NCBI GenBank assembly: GCA_023432225.1
Contig: JAEYUW010000002.1
Location: forward strand, 310,001 to 374,000
Source of the DNA: Verrucomicrobiota bacterium
GTDB lineage: Bacteria > Verrucomicrobiota > Verrucomicrobiia > Opitutales > Opitutaceae
Reading direction: 5' to 3'
DNA: 64,000 nucleotides
Both the position numbers and the translations under genes were made by a program. Below, in pieces: positions 1 through 7,792 of this stretch. Every line of letters begins with the position of its first letter. Within the stretch, counting starts at the first letter, position 1. The notes beneath the pieces were generated by a model. It saw only the letters and a list, made by a program, of their open reading frames with translations, was not told where the DNA came from and did not search any database.

Positions 1-75
1 CGCGACAAAGCGCAGGAGATCAAAGCGCTGCTGAAGCGACTCGAAGCCGACGTGGAGAAAAAGAAATTCCTCTAA
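1..75 (+). CDS. C-terminal end of an unidentified protein (truncated by window edge)
   Basis: The first 24 codons read openly into a TAA at 73-75. The tail is strongly charged and predicted helical (it ends RLEADVEKKKFL), which suits a coiled-coil or helical C-terminus. Too little is present to name a family. The frame is supported only by being open up to the window edge and by the downstream same-strand gene. Confidence 0.4.
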   Translation, partial: RDKAQEIKALLKRLEADVEKKKFL

Positions 76-79
76 GGCA

Positions 80-168
80 AACCGCAGATGGACACAGATT
101 CACACAGATACCAAGCAGGCGAACAGGCGCGTCCCCTCATTCGTGTTCATGTGTGTTTATCTGAGGTT
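80..168. repeat. Imperfect inverted repeat of GCAGAT/ACACAGAT units
   Basis: The left arm (80-109) starts AACCGCAGATGGACACAG and the right arm (141-168) reads, in reverse complement, AACCTCAGATAAACACAC. Each arm is a run of roughly 11-nt units ending in GAT. The element fills the gap before ruvX. A related element with GGAT units lies at 621-693. Confidence 0.65.
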
Positions 169-183
169 CTATTCTGAGCATCT

Positions 184-612
184 ATGCGCTGCCTCGGCAT
201 CGATTACGGCGCGAAGCGGATCGGACTCGCCCACGGCGACGAGATCGGGGTCGCGACGCCGCTGCCGGCGGTGATCGAGCCCGCAGGCGAGGCGCGCTGG
301 ATGAAAATCGGCGAGGCGATCAAGGCGCGCCGCATCACGGATGTCGTCGTTGGTTATCCCTACAACATGGACGGCTCGATCGGTTTCAAAGCGAAGGAGG
401 TCGACGCGTTCGTGGCCGAGCTGAAGACACGTTTCGGCCTGCCGGTGCATTTGGTGGACGAGACGCTGACGAGCTACGCCGCCGAGTCGTCGATCAAGAA
501 GAAGGACCGTCGCGGCGTGCGCGACAGCGGGTTGATCGATTCGCGCGCGGCGACGATTATTTTGCAGGACTTCCTCGACCAGCGGAATCCGCCCCTCGCA
601 CCGACGGAGTGA
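184..612 (+). CDS. ruvX: RuvX/YqgF family putative pre-16S rRNA nuclease
   Basis: This 142-residue protein is the usual length of the YqgF family, whose RNase H-like fold processes the 5' end of pre-16S rRNA and was first described as a Holliday junction resolvase. The family motifs are visible: the N-terminal GIDYGAKRIGLA with Asp7, a central VVVGYPYNMDG, the VDETLTS segment with its acidic residue, and SRAATIILQDFL near the C-terminus, preceded by an Asp. The ATG at 184 places GIDYG at the normal position. It sits upstream of truA on the same strand. Function is assigned by family. Confidence 0.9.
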   Translation: MRCLGIDYGAKRIGLAHGDEIGVATPLPAVIEPAGEARWMKIGEAIKARRITDVVVGYPYNMDGSIGFKAKEVDAFVAELKTRFGLPVHLVDETLTSYAAESSIKKKDRRGVRDSGLIDSRAATIILQDFLDQRNPPLAPTE

Positions 613-620
613 TGCGCACA

Positions 621-693
621 TTGATCCGCGGATAACACGGATGGACACGGATGATCCCGGCACCTATCCGTGGGCATCCGTGCAATCCGTGGT
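621..693. repeat. Inverted repeat of GGAT/ATCC units overlapping the truA 5' end
   Basis: The left arm (625-652) carries CGGATAACACGGATGGACAC and the right arm (666-693) carries the complementary ATCCGTGGGCATCCGTGCAA series. The units recur every 10-11 nt. The right arm runs into the proposed truA coding start, so the only upstream ATG of truA (641) lies inside the repeat. Confidence 0.7.
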
Positions 694-1438
694 AAAAACA
701 AAGCCTCAGCGTTGGAAGTGCGTCGTCGCTTATGATGGCAGCGCGTTCGATGGCTGGCAGAGCCAGGAGAGTGGCAACACGATCCAGGACGTGCTCGAAC
801 GGCGGCTGGCGGCGATTTTCAAAACGGAGCTGCGGCTGCACGGCAGTGGGCGGACGGACGCCGGCGTGCACGCGCTCGGGCAGGTGTTTCACTTCGATGC
901 GGCCTGGACGCACGGAGCGGAGAAGCTGCGTCTTGCGCTGCAGGCGACACTGCCGAAGAGCATTCACATCGTGAGCGTGCGGCGCGTGCCGGAAAGTTTT
1001 CACGCGCGCTTTTCGGCGAAAGGGAAGGTGTATCGTTATCACGTGTTTCTCGGCGAAGCGGATCCGTTTCACACCGCGTATCGCTGGTCGTTCGATCGGC
1101 CGCTCGATTTTGCCGCGATGGAACGCGCGGCGAAGGTGCTGCGCGGCAAACAGGATTTCTGGGCCTTTTCCGGCGAAAACGATCGCACCTATGAGACAAC
1201 GGTGCGCGATCTGCGCCGGCTGGAAATCCGGCGGCGCGGCCGCGAGCTGACCTTCACGTTCGAGGCGGATGGTTTTCTCTACAAGATGGTGCGCAGCCTC
1301 ACGGGGGCGTTGATCAACGTCGGCGTCGGCAAACTCACGCCGGAGCACGTTGCGGAACTGATCCGCACGCGGCGGCGCATTCCGACGGTGGTGACGGCAC
1401 CGCCGCAGGGCTTGTTTCTGGTGAAGGTGAAGTATTGA
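641..1438 (+). CDS. truA: tRNA pseudouridine(38-40) synthase TruA
   Basis: TruA isomerises uridines 38-40 of the tRNA anticodon arm. The conserved start AYDGSAFDGWQSQ is followed by the catalytic motif GSGRTDAGVHALGQV, with the nucleophilic Asp at residue 73 counted from 641. Further family blocks are KGKVYRYHV and the C-terminal FLYKMVRSLTGALINVG. The coordinates use the only ATG, but it lies within an intergenic repeat, and family proteins begin shortly before the AYDG block. An in-frame GTG at 680 or 689 is the more likely start. It lies 10 nt upstream of the comF-like gene and may be cotranscribed with it. Confidence 0.92.
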   Translation: MDTDDPGTYPWASVQSVVKTKPQRWKCVVAYDGSAFDGWQSQESGNTIQDVLERRLAAIFKTELRLHGSGRTDAGVHALGQVFHFDAAWTHGAEKLRLALQATLPKSIHIVSVRRVPESFHARFSAKGKVYRYHVFLGEADPFHTAYRWSFDRPLDFAAMERAAKVLRGKQDFWAFSGENDRTYETTVRDLRRLEIRRRGRELTFTFEADGFLYKMVRSLTGALINVGVGKLTPEHVAELIRTRRRIPTVVTAPPQGLFLVKVKY

Positions 1439-1448
1439 GTGGCACGCG

Positions 1449-2192
1449 ATGAAAGCGGAGCTGCACCGAGCCTGGCGCGATACGCTCGATGTGGTGTTTC
1501 CGCGGGCGTGCGTGCAGTGCCAAAACGTGGTCGAAGATCGCGGGGCGCACGCGCTTCGCCACGTTTGCGCGGCCTGCGCGCAGCAGTTGCAAATCGTCGG
1601 TCCGCCTCACTGCACGACGTGCGGGCATCCTTACTTCGGTCAGATGGAGGAGAATCGGCTGTGCGAACACTGCGAGGCGCTCGTGCCGAAGTTTGGCGAG
1701 GGCAAGACCGCGATCCTGCTAAAAGGGCCTGGCCGCGCGCTGATCCACGCGCTGAAGTATCATCACGGCCTGCATGTGCTCGAAGACATCGTGGCGTTGA
1801 TGCGGCGAGCACCGGGCTATGCGGATTTTATTCGGGGGAAAATCGTGGTGCCGGTCCCGTTGCACACCCGAAAGGAGCGCGAACGCACGTATAACCAAAG
1901 CCGACTTCTCGCCGAATGCGCGGTGCAAGCGGTTGATGGGCAGGCGCGGATCGACGAGGTGCTCGTGCGCGTGGTCGACACGGTTTCGCAGACGCAATTC
2001 GACCGGGCGACGCGCCAGCAGAACCTGAAAAATGCCTTTGCCATGGCCTCCGGCGCAGTCATAACCCCCGGCCATCATTACCTACTCATCGATGACGTTT
2101 TCACCACGGGTTCCACGCTCAACGCCTGCGCCGCAGTCCTGCGGGATGCAGGAGCGCTAAACCTCGACGTCGTCACGTTCGGTCACGGCTGA
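1449..2192 (+). CDS. comF: ComF family phosphoribosyltransferase-like protein
   Basis: This 247-residue protein has the two-part ComF layout. The N-terminal zinc-finger region has paired cysteines (CVQC, CAAC, CTTC and CEHC within residues 22-78). The C-terminal type I PRTase-like domain ends with the PRPP loop LLIDDVFTTGSTLNACA. A central KYHHG and VPVPLHTRKERERTYNQS also match. ComF proteins help move incoming single-stranded DNA during transformation; the actual reaction is unsettled. The gene lies between truA and accD, 12 nt from accD. No other competence genes are visible in the window. Confidence 0.85.
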   Translation: MKAELHRAWRDTLDVVFPRACVQCQNVVEDRGAHALRHVCAACAQQLQIVGPPHCTTCGHPYFGQMEENRLCEHCEALVPKFGEGKTAILLKGPGRALIHALKYHHGLHVLEDIVALMRRAPGYADFIRGKIVVPVPLHTRKERERTYNQSRLLAECAVQAVDGQARIDEVLVRVVDTVSQTQFDRATRQQNLKNAFAMASGAVITPGHHYLLIDDVFTTGSTLNACAAVLRDAGALNLDVVTFGHG

Positions 2193-2204
2193 ATTTTCCG
2201 CGCC

Positions 2205-3101
2205 ATGTCGCATTTCTCGAAACCTAAACTGGCTACGCCCAAGAAGAAGAAGAACATCCCGGAAGGGTTGTGGACGAAGTGTCCGATCTCCGGGGAGATC
2301 ATCTTCAACAAGGAGCTCGAGGCGAACCTCATGGTCGTGCCGAAGAGCGGCTATCATTTCCCGATCGGCTCGCGGGCGCGCATCGCGGGCTTGGTGGACG
2401 AGGGCACTTTTCACGAGCACGATGCCGGCGTGAAGTCGGCCGATCCGCTCAAGTTTGTCGATTCCGCGGCCTATCCCGATCGGATCAAGCGTTACGAAAA
2501 GGAAAGCGGCCTGCCGGAAGCCGTCATTTGTGGCACGGGCAAGATCTACGGCATCCCGGTTTCGCTCGCGGTGATGGATTTTCGTTTCTGCGGCGGCGCC
2601 ATGGGCGCGGCGGTCGGTGAGAAGATCACGCGCGCCATTGAGCGCGCGCTGAAGCAGAAGTGCCCGTGCATCGTTATCAGCTCGTCGGGCGGCGCGCGCA
2701 TGCAGGAAGGCATCTACTCGCTCATGCAGATGGCGAAAACGAGCGCGGCGCTCGGCCGCCTGGCCGAGGCGAAGCTGCCGTTCATCTCGATCCTCACGCA
2801 TCCGACGACCGGCGGCGTCACGGCAAGCTTCGCCACCTTGGGCGATGTCATCATCGCCGAACCCGGCGCGCTGATCGGTTTTGCCGGTGCGCGCGTCATC
2901 AAGGAAACCACGAAGCAGACGCTGCCCCCGGGTTTCCAGACGGCTGAATTTCTCCTCAAACACGGCCTCGTCGACCAAATCGTTTCGCGCACGGAAATGC
3001 GCGACCGATTGCGCGATCTGCTGCAGGCGCTGTTCCTGAAGAAGAAAACGCGCTCTTCCGCCACGGCGAAGGCGCCCGAGGCCGCGGTTGCCGCGAGCTG
3101 A
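2205..3101 (+). CDS. accD: Acetyl-CoA carboxylase carboxyltransferase subunit beta
   Basis: AccD pairs with AccA to transfer the carboxyl group from carboxybiotin to acetyl-CoA in fatty acid synthesis. The crotonase-like core is intact: FRFCGGAMGAAVGEKI, ISSSGGARMQEGIYSLMQM, GGVTASFATLGDVIIAEP and IGFAGARVIKETT. At 298 residues it is normal length. The oddity is the N-terminal zinc ribbon: the usual four cysteines are reduced to Cys26, with Ser29, Val45 and Ser48 at the other positions, while the surrounding residues (LWTKCP, KELEANL, HFPIG) are kept. Zinc binding is therefore unlikely. The 16 bp between its stop and the folC ATG suggest joint transcription. Confidence 0.93.
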   Translation: MSHFSKPKLATPKKKKNIPEGLWTKCPISGEIIFNKELEANLMVVPKSGYHFPIGSRARIAGLVDEGTFHEHDAGVKSADPLKFVDSAAYPDRIKRYEKESGLPEAVICGTGKIYGIPVSLAVMDFRFCGGAMGAAVGEKITRAIERALKQKCPCIVISSSGGARMQEGIYSLMQMAKTSAALGRLAEAKLPFISILTHPTTGGVTASFATLGDVIIAEPGALIGFAGARVIKETTKQTLPPGFQTAEFLLKHGLVDQIVSRTEMRDRLRDLLQALFLKKKTRSSATAKAPEAAVAAS

Positions 3102-3117
3102 TTCCGGAGCGCGCGCG

Positions 3118-4431
3118 ATGCCCTCGCAGCCTCCGCGCTTCGCCGACTACTCGGCGGCCACGGAGTATCTTTACGCACTGAAGAGCGCGGGCTTGAAGTT
3201 CGGCATCGATCGCATGCGCGGGCTCGCGGCGGCGCTCGGTCATCCCGAGCGGAATTACCCCGTCGTCCATATCGCCGGCACGAATGGCAAGGGATCGGTC
3301 TCCGCGATGGTGGAAACGATCCTGCGCCACGCCGGCTATAAAACCGGGCTCTACACCTCGCCCCACCTCGTGAAGCTCGGCGAGCGCGTGCAGGTGAATC
3401 GTCGCATTCTGGCCGAGGACGAGATCATTCGCTACGCGAACGAACTTGTTCCCGTGGCGGAGAAGCTCGGCGCGGAGGGGCCGGACGACTACCCGAGCTT
3501 CTTCGAGTTCATGACGGCAATGGCATTCCTGCAGTTCGCGCGGGAGCGTGTCGACGCTGCCGTTATCGAAGTCGGGATGGGCGGACGCCTCGACGCCACC
3601 AATGTCGTGCAGCCCGAAGTTACGGTGATCACGTCGATCGGGCAGGATCACATTGAATATTTGGGCGACACCTTGGCGAAGATTGCGGCGGAAAAAGCGG
3701 GAATCGTGAAGCCGGGTTGTCCGTTGGTGATCGGCCGGCTGCCGGCCGAGGCGGAACAAGTGATCCGGACGATCGCCGCTGAGCATGACGCGCCGGTCAC
3801 GAGTGTGCGTGAGGAGTTTGGTGAAGCTATCTCCGGTTACCCGAGCACGAGTCTGGAAGGGGATTACCAGCGCTGGAACGCGGCGACGGCGACATTGGCT
3901 GCCCGGCTGTTGCGTGCGAAGTTGCCGCAGTTGACCGATGCCGATATCGCGCAAGGGCTGCGCGAGGTCAGCTGGCCGGGACGCTGGCAGCGCACGCGGG
4001 TGGGAGGGCGCACGGTGATCCTCGACGCGTCGCACAATCCGGAGGGGGCGGCGGTGCTCGACATGAACTTGCGGCGCTTGGTCGACGAGTTCGGGCGAAA
4101 GCCGATCGTCGTCACCGGCGTGCTCGGCGAATTCCGCGCCCGAGCACTGCTGGACGTCATTGCCCGGCACGCTCAGGAGGTGCACCTGATCCCGCCGCAT
4201 CAGGCGCGAGCCTGCAGTTACGAGGAGCTGGAGCGCATCGCCGGCCCGGAGCTTGCGGGACGGATGAAGCGGGCGACTATCGCGGACGTGTTTCCCGACG
4301 CCCAGACTTGCGCGCTCGGCCGGCCGGGCGATGTGGTGGTCGTGACGGGATCGATTTATCTGCTCGGCGAGATATTGGCGCATATTCAGCCGGGACGCGG
4401 CGCGGGCGAGCAGAAGCTGCAGGATTATTGA
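3118..4431 (+). CDS. folC: Bifunctional folylpolyglutamate/dihydrofolate synthase
   Basis: FolC ligates glutamate to folates and, in most bacteria, also to dihydropteroate. The ATP loop HIAGTNGKGSVSAM is followed by GLYTSPHLVKLGERVQVN and the Mur-ligase-type AAVIEVGMGGRLDATN. A C-terminal LDASHNPEGA and the late VVVTGSIYLLGEI complete the family pattern. The ATG at 3118 is chosen over an upstream in-frame TTG (3088) because GGAG lies 8 nt before it and it avoids overlap with accD. At 437 residues it is typical. It follows accD directly. Confidence 0.92.
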   Translation: MPSQPPRFADYSAATEYLYALKSAGLKFGIDRMRGLAAALGHPERNYPVVHIAGTNGKGSVSAMVETILRHAGYKTGLYTSPHLVKLGERVQVNRRILAEDEIIRYANELVPVAEKLGAEGPDDYPSFFEFMTAMAFLQFARERVDAAVIEVGMGGRLDATNVVQPEVTVITSIGQDHIEYLGDTLAKIAAEKAGIVKPGCPLVIGRLPAEAEQVIRTIAAEHDAPVTSVREEFGEAISGYPSTSLEGDYQRWNAATATLAARLLRAKLPQLTDADIAQGLREVSWPGRWQRTRVGGRTVILDASHNPEGAAVLDMNLRRLVDEFGRKPIVVTGVLGEFRARALLDVIARHAQEVHLIPPHQARACSYEELERIAGPELAGRMKRATIADVFPDAQTCALGRPGDVVVVTGSIYLLGEILAHIQPGRGAGEQKLQDY

Positions 4432-4514
4432 GTTTCGAATGGGTAAAACCCCTGGTGGGCCCGGTCTATATGCCGGCTTGCGCCAACGGCGATATTGTCG
4501 ACCATTCGTTCACT

Positions 4515-4880
4515 ATGGTTACCGATAAGCTCAAGAAGCTGGAACAATATCAGCGCGAAATGGCCAAGCTCGAGAAAGAGCTGGCTGGTTTCAATCGGAA
4601 GCTGACGGCGCTTCCGGGCAAGTTTGGCTTCAAATCGATGGACGCGTTCATCGACGCCCTGCGCGTCGCCGGGAAGTCGGGCGCCGTCAAGGCCCCGGCC
4701 AAGGCTGCGTCCAGCGGTCGCAAGCCGCGTGCCGTGATCACGCCGGAAACGAAACAGAAGGTGAAGGCGCTCGTGCAGGCAGACAAAACGGGCGCGGAGA
4801 TCGCGAAGGCCCTCAACATCTCGCTGCCCAGCGTGCAGAACATCAAGAAGGAGCTCGGTCTCGTGAAGGCGCGCAAGTAA
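4515..4880 (+). CDS. Small coiled-coil plus helix-turn-helix protein, unknown role
   Basis: Starting at ATG 4515 the product is 121 residues. Residues 3-33 form a heptad-like charged helix (KLKKLEQYQREMAKLEKELA). An Ala/Lys/Pro-rich linker follows, and residues 77-118 look like a resolvase-type HTH (TKQKVKALV, then GAEIAKALNISLPSVQNIKK). The protein is basic and probably binds DNA. The layout, oligomerising helix plus basic linker plus HTH, resembles small nucleoid-associated or regulatory proteins, but I do not recognise the family. An earlier in-frame ATG at 4470 is possible. A strong hairpin follows the stop, so it is probably monocistronic. Confidence 0.75.
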   Translation: MVTDKLKKLEQYQREMAKLEKELAGFNRKLTALPGKFGFKSMDAFIDALRVAGKSGAVKAPAKAASSGRKPRAVITPETKQKVKALVQADKTGAEIAKALNISLPSVQNIKKELGLVKARK

Positions 4881-4909
4881 CGCGCCGTTCCCGATCCGAT
4901 CTTTTAGCC

Positions 4910-4942
4910 AAAGCCGCGCGGGCCAGCGCGGCTTTGTTATTT
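4910..4942 (+). terminator. Rho-independent-like terminator after the HTH gene
   Basis: A perfect 10-bp stem AAAGCCGCGC / GCGCGGCTTT (4910-4919 and 4926-4935) encloses a 6-nt loop, 30 nt after the stop. The following bases are GTTATTT, so the T tract is weak. The A-stem/T-stem ends make it usable in both directions, and the next gene is convergent. Confidence 0.75.
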
Positions 4943-4983
4943 CAGCCGTTCGGCAATCACTTCGCCGCAGTGCGCCGCGGGTG

Positions 4984-5035
4984 GGACGCGGATTTCGTTC
5001 CGCGCTGCGGCGGCGAAAGGACTCGCCGCCCTACC
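4984..5035. repeat. Diverged double-hairpin element ending CCTAC
   Basis: Two adjacent hairpins occur here: GCGGA/TCCGC (4988-5003) and GGCGGCGA/TCGCCGCC (5009-5030), followed by CTAC. The layout matches the elements at 7664, 23201, 32004 and 35357, but the stem sequences differ. It lies 17 bp from the stop of the minus-strand purA. Confidence 0.5.
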
Positions 5036-5051
5036 GTCAGGTCGCGCGGCA

Positions 5052-6572
5052 CTAGAGTGCGATCAAGTCGGTCGTCGCCGGCACGTCCTTGATAATCTGC
5101 GAGGGCTGCGGACCGACGCCGAGGTAACGCAGGTTCGGCAGCGTGGCGGGCAGACGGTCGCCGTAGGCGACGTGAAGAAGGCCGCGCACCATCGCGGCCG
5201 TGTAGAGTTGTGCGGCGCGAGGGAGGTCGCCGAAACGGCGCACGCTCGAGATATCCTGCGTCCAGCCCGCGTGCCTTTCGTAAATGGGGCGGAGCGTCCG
5301 GCGCAGGGCTTCGTTGCGTGGGACATGCGCGTAGCGCTTGCCGGCGGCGTCCACGTAGGCCGTGCAGATCAGCAACTCGTCGGCACCGGTAAGTGCGTCG
5401 ATTTTGTTGATCATGAGATCCTGATAACCGCCGTAGCGCAGTGCGTCGCCTTTTTCCACGGCGTCATACCAGCCGACCATACGCTGGCGGCCGGTCGTGG
5501 TGCCGAACTCGATTTGCTTCAGCTTTTGGCAAATCGGCAGCGCCTCCTCCATCTGCGTCAGGAAGGTGTGCGTGCCGACCTTGGTGTCGTAGGCCTTGGC
5601 GACGGCGAAAGTGTGGATCGGCTGCACGGGCACGCCGGCGCTCTCGAAAAATTCCGGCGTGAACGTATGCGAAGCGGTGACGTTCGGCGAGAAGCCGTGG
5701 CGCTTGTCGAGCCAGTAGGCCTGGCCGAATTCGCCGATGATCGAGCGACCGGCGGCGAGTTCCGTCAGCACCAGCTCGCGCACTTCGCCGATGTTGGCGC
5801 GGAGACGCTGGCCGGTTTCCCAGTAAACGCGCGCGAGTTCGTCGACGTTCAACGTAAACGGCTCCGTGCCGCGGAAGCGCATGAAGTCGAAATCGCTTTT
5901 CGCAAAGAGCCCCATCTCGACCGCCTCAGCGTTGGCGCGCTGTTCGGCGGCGGTGAGTTTCTCGAAGAAGCTGTCCCACGTGGCCGCGGAGACCTGGCAC
6001 ACATGTTGGATCGTGCGCACCGCGCGATCGGCGCGCGCGGCGATCTTGCGCTTGAGGAAATTTTCGCCGCCGAGGAAATCCGCGAACGTGATCTGCCACT
6101 GGCCGGTTTCGTCCTGATAGGACGGCGTGATGCCGCGACCGGTCGAGCCGCGCGGCTCCTCCTTGAGGACGTTGACGCGGTAATCTTCCCACGCGAGGTC
6201 GAGCAGGCGGTGCGAGAGATCGGAAACCATCGCGCGCTCGTCGATGACGAGTCGGCTGAAGATAGCGTAACCTTTTTTCTCCAGCGGCTCGGCTTCCCAC
6301 AAAATCTTGCGCGGATCGGCGACGACGCCGGCACCGATGGCCAGATGGGCGACGCTCTTCTCGACGACGCCGGCGGGGAGGAGATTGAGTTTGATGCCGC
6401 CGGCGGTGTGACCGGAGTTCGAGCCGCCGTTCACCTTGAACACGACGGAGACCGCGGCGGGTGTGCCGTGCAGCTCCTGCACCACCTCCGGAATGAGGCG
6501 GCCTTTGCCTTCGTCTCCGAAGGAAATGCCAACGTCGGCGATCAACTGGCTGCGAAACGGCGTGAGCGACAT
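5052..6572 (-). CDS. purA: Adenylosuccinate synthetase, long divergent form
   Basis: PurA joins aspartate to IMP using GTP, the first step from IMP to AMP. The GTP/catalytic loop GISFGDEGKGRL keeps the catalytic Asp. NSGHTAGG, RGSTGRGITPSYQDE and the IMP/aspartate loop FGTTTGRQRMVGWYDAV are all recognisable. At 506 residues it is clearly longer than the usual 430 or so. The extra length is mostly in the middle and C-terminus, and the EGAQG block is changed to GEFGQAYW. The retained catalytic Asp argues against PurZ, the phage 2-aminoadenine enzyme in which that Asp is replaced. It may be an authentic but divergent PurA, as no second copy is visible. It is convergent with the HTH gene. Confidence 0.8.
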   Translation of the reverse strand: MSLTPFRSQLIADVGISFGDEGKGRLIPEVVQELHGTPAAVSVVFKVNGGSNSGHTAGGIKLNLLPAGVVEKSVAHLAIGAGVVADPRKILWEAEPLEKKGYAIFSRLVIDERAMVSDLSHRLLDLAWEDYRVNVLKEEPRGSTGRGITPSYQDETGQWQITFADFLGGENFLKRKIAARADRAVRTIQHVCQVSAATWDSFFEKLTAAEQRANAEAVEMGLFAKSDFDFMRFRGTEPFTLNVDELARVYWETGQRLRANIGEVRELVLTELAAGRSIIGEFGQAYWLDKRHGFSPNVTASHTFTPEFFESAGVPVQPIHTFAVAKAYDTKVGTHTFLTQMEEALPICQKLKQIEFGTTTGRQRMVGWYDAVEKGDALRYGGYQDLMINKIDALTGADELLICTAYVDAAGKRYAHVPRNEALRRTLRPIYERHAGWTQDISSVRRFGDLPRAAQLYTAAMVRGLLHVAYGDRLPATLPNLRYLGVGPQPSQIIKDVPATTDLIAL

Positions 6573-6738
6573 GCTGGGGAGTGGCAGCCGGAGTGAAGTC
6601 CCCAGTTGCCGAACAGCTAAAACGCGACGCGGCGCGCCGTCGCAAGGCTAAAGACCTGCCGTGCGCGTCACGTCCGGGCGAAATTCCGCCGGTTCGCGGG
6701 CTCGACTGGCCGATCATCGCGACGTATTCGTGTGCGGC

Positions 6739-7668
6739 ATGCAGCCGGAAGTTTTCAGCGGGACAGAGCAGGGATTTCGCGTCGTCGGTCTGCGCACCGC
6801 GACCGCCGAACTCGCGATGGTGCCCGAACTCGGTGGGCGCGTCGTCAGTTTGCGCAGCCGTCGCAGTGCGCGCGAGTGGTGCTGGCATCGTCCTGAAACG
6901 CGGTGGCTGTGGCGCAGCGAACCGGGCTCGGATTTTGGCGCGAGTCCGCAGGCGGGCATCGATGAGTGCGTGCCGAGCGTGGCGGCGTGCAGTTGGCGCA
7001 GGCGCGCGGTGCCGGATCACGGTGAAGTTTGGTTTCAGAATTGGTCGCTCGATGCAGCGGAACTCGCGGCGGCACGGCTGACTGCCACCGTCGATCTGAC
7101 GATCACGCCGCTGCGATTCCGGCGCAGCATCTCGGCCACGGCGGAAGGTTTTCGCTTCGACTACGCGGTCACGAATCTCGGCGCTGGGTCCGAGGAATAC
7201 GTGTGGTGCGTGCATCCGTTGTTCACGATTGAGGACGGCGACCGCATCGAACTGCCTGCGGAGGTGACGACGTTGCGCGTGAATGGCGGCATCGGCACGC
7301 GACCGATCGCGCACGGCGAAACGTGGCGTTACCCGGAGCCTGAGTCGGGTTTCCGCCTCGATCGATTGGAAACGCCGGGCATGCCGCGAGGTTGCATCAA
7401 GGGTTTTGCGGGTCCCTTGCGCGAGGGGCGCGCGGCGCTCGCGAACGAGCGCACGGGCGCGCGACTCGAACTGCGTTGGGATGTGGCTGCGGCTCCCTTG
7501 CTCGGCGTGTGGCTGAATCGCGGGCACGCCGGCATCCATCACGTTGCGCTCGAGCCGACGAACGGTGCGCCGGACTCGCTGGCGCAGGCGGTGAACGAGT
7601 GGAAGCAGTTCGGCACGCTCGCGCCCGGCGCCACGGCCACCTGGTGGCTCGAGTGGCGACTGGTGTAG
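6739..7668 (+). CDS. Aldose epimerase-like (galactose mutarotase superfamily) protein
   Basis: The 309-residue product from ATG 6739 is read as a beta-sandwich mutarotase-like protein. It has an N-terminal region TATAELAMVPELGGRVVSL, a QAGIDECVPSV segment and a C-terminal GVWLNRGHAGIHHVALEPT with the acidic residue expected near a sugar-binding site. Such proteins interconvert sugar anomers or bind related aldoses. No signal peptide is seen, so it is probably cytoplasmic. An upstream GTG at 6661 would add 26 residues without family support. It is divergent from purA and convergent with guaB. Substrate is not predictable. Confidence 0.65.
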   Translation: MQPEVFSGTEQGFRVVGLRTATAELAMVPELGGRVVSLRSRRSAREWCWHRPETRWLWRSEPGSDFGASPQAGIDECVPSVAACSWRRRAVPDHGEVWFQNWSLDAAELAAARLTATVDLTITPLRFRRSISATAEGFRFDYAVTNLGAGSEEYVWCVHPLFTIEDGDRIELPAEVTTLRVNGGIGTRPIAHGETWRYPEPESGFRLDRLETPGMPRGCIKGFAGPLREGRAALANERTGARLELRWDVAAAPLLGVWLNRGHAGIHHVALEPTNGAPDSLAQAVNEWKQFGTLAPGATATWWLEWRLV

Positions 7669-7752
7669 GGCTCGCCTGGCGTCGAGCCTCGCTTGCGAGC
7701 GTGGCGCGCGCGTCGTTAACGAATAAGGCCTCACACAAGGTGAGGCCCTACA
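7664..7752. repeat. Double-hairpin repeat TGTAGGGC...GCCCTACA, copy 1
   Basis: The terminal inverted repeats are TGTAGGGC and GCCCTACA. Inside are two hairpins, GGCTCG/CGAGCC on the left and GGCCTCAC/GTGAGGCC on the right. The left end overlaps the TAG stop of the mutarotase-like gene, and the right end stops 40 bp from the guaB stop. The same element occurs at 32004-32094 and 35357-35429. Confidence 0.85.
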
Positions 7753-7792
7753 GTGGAACTACAGAGGCGCGTGAATCCGATTTGGCCGAACG

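Noticed and set aside
80..693. CRISPR-like interpretation of the repeated GAT/GGAT units
   Set aside because: Units are about 11 nt, imperfect and arranged as inverted arms, without spacers or cas genes.
5052..6572. PurZ (2-aminoadenine synthesis) identity for the divergent purA
   Set aside because: The catalytic Asp of the GDEGKG loop, replaced in PurZ, is retained, and no phage genes are nearby.
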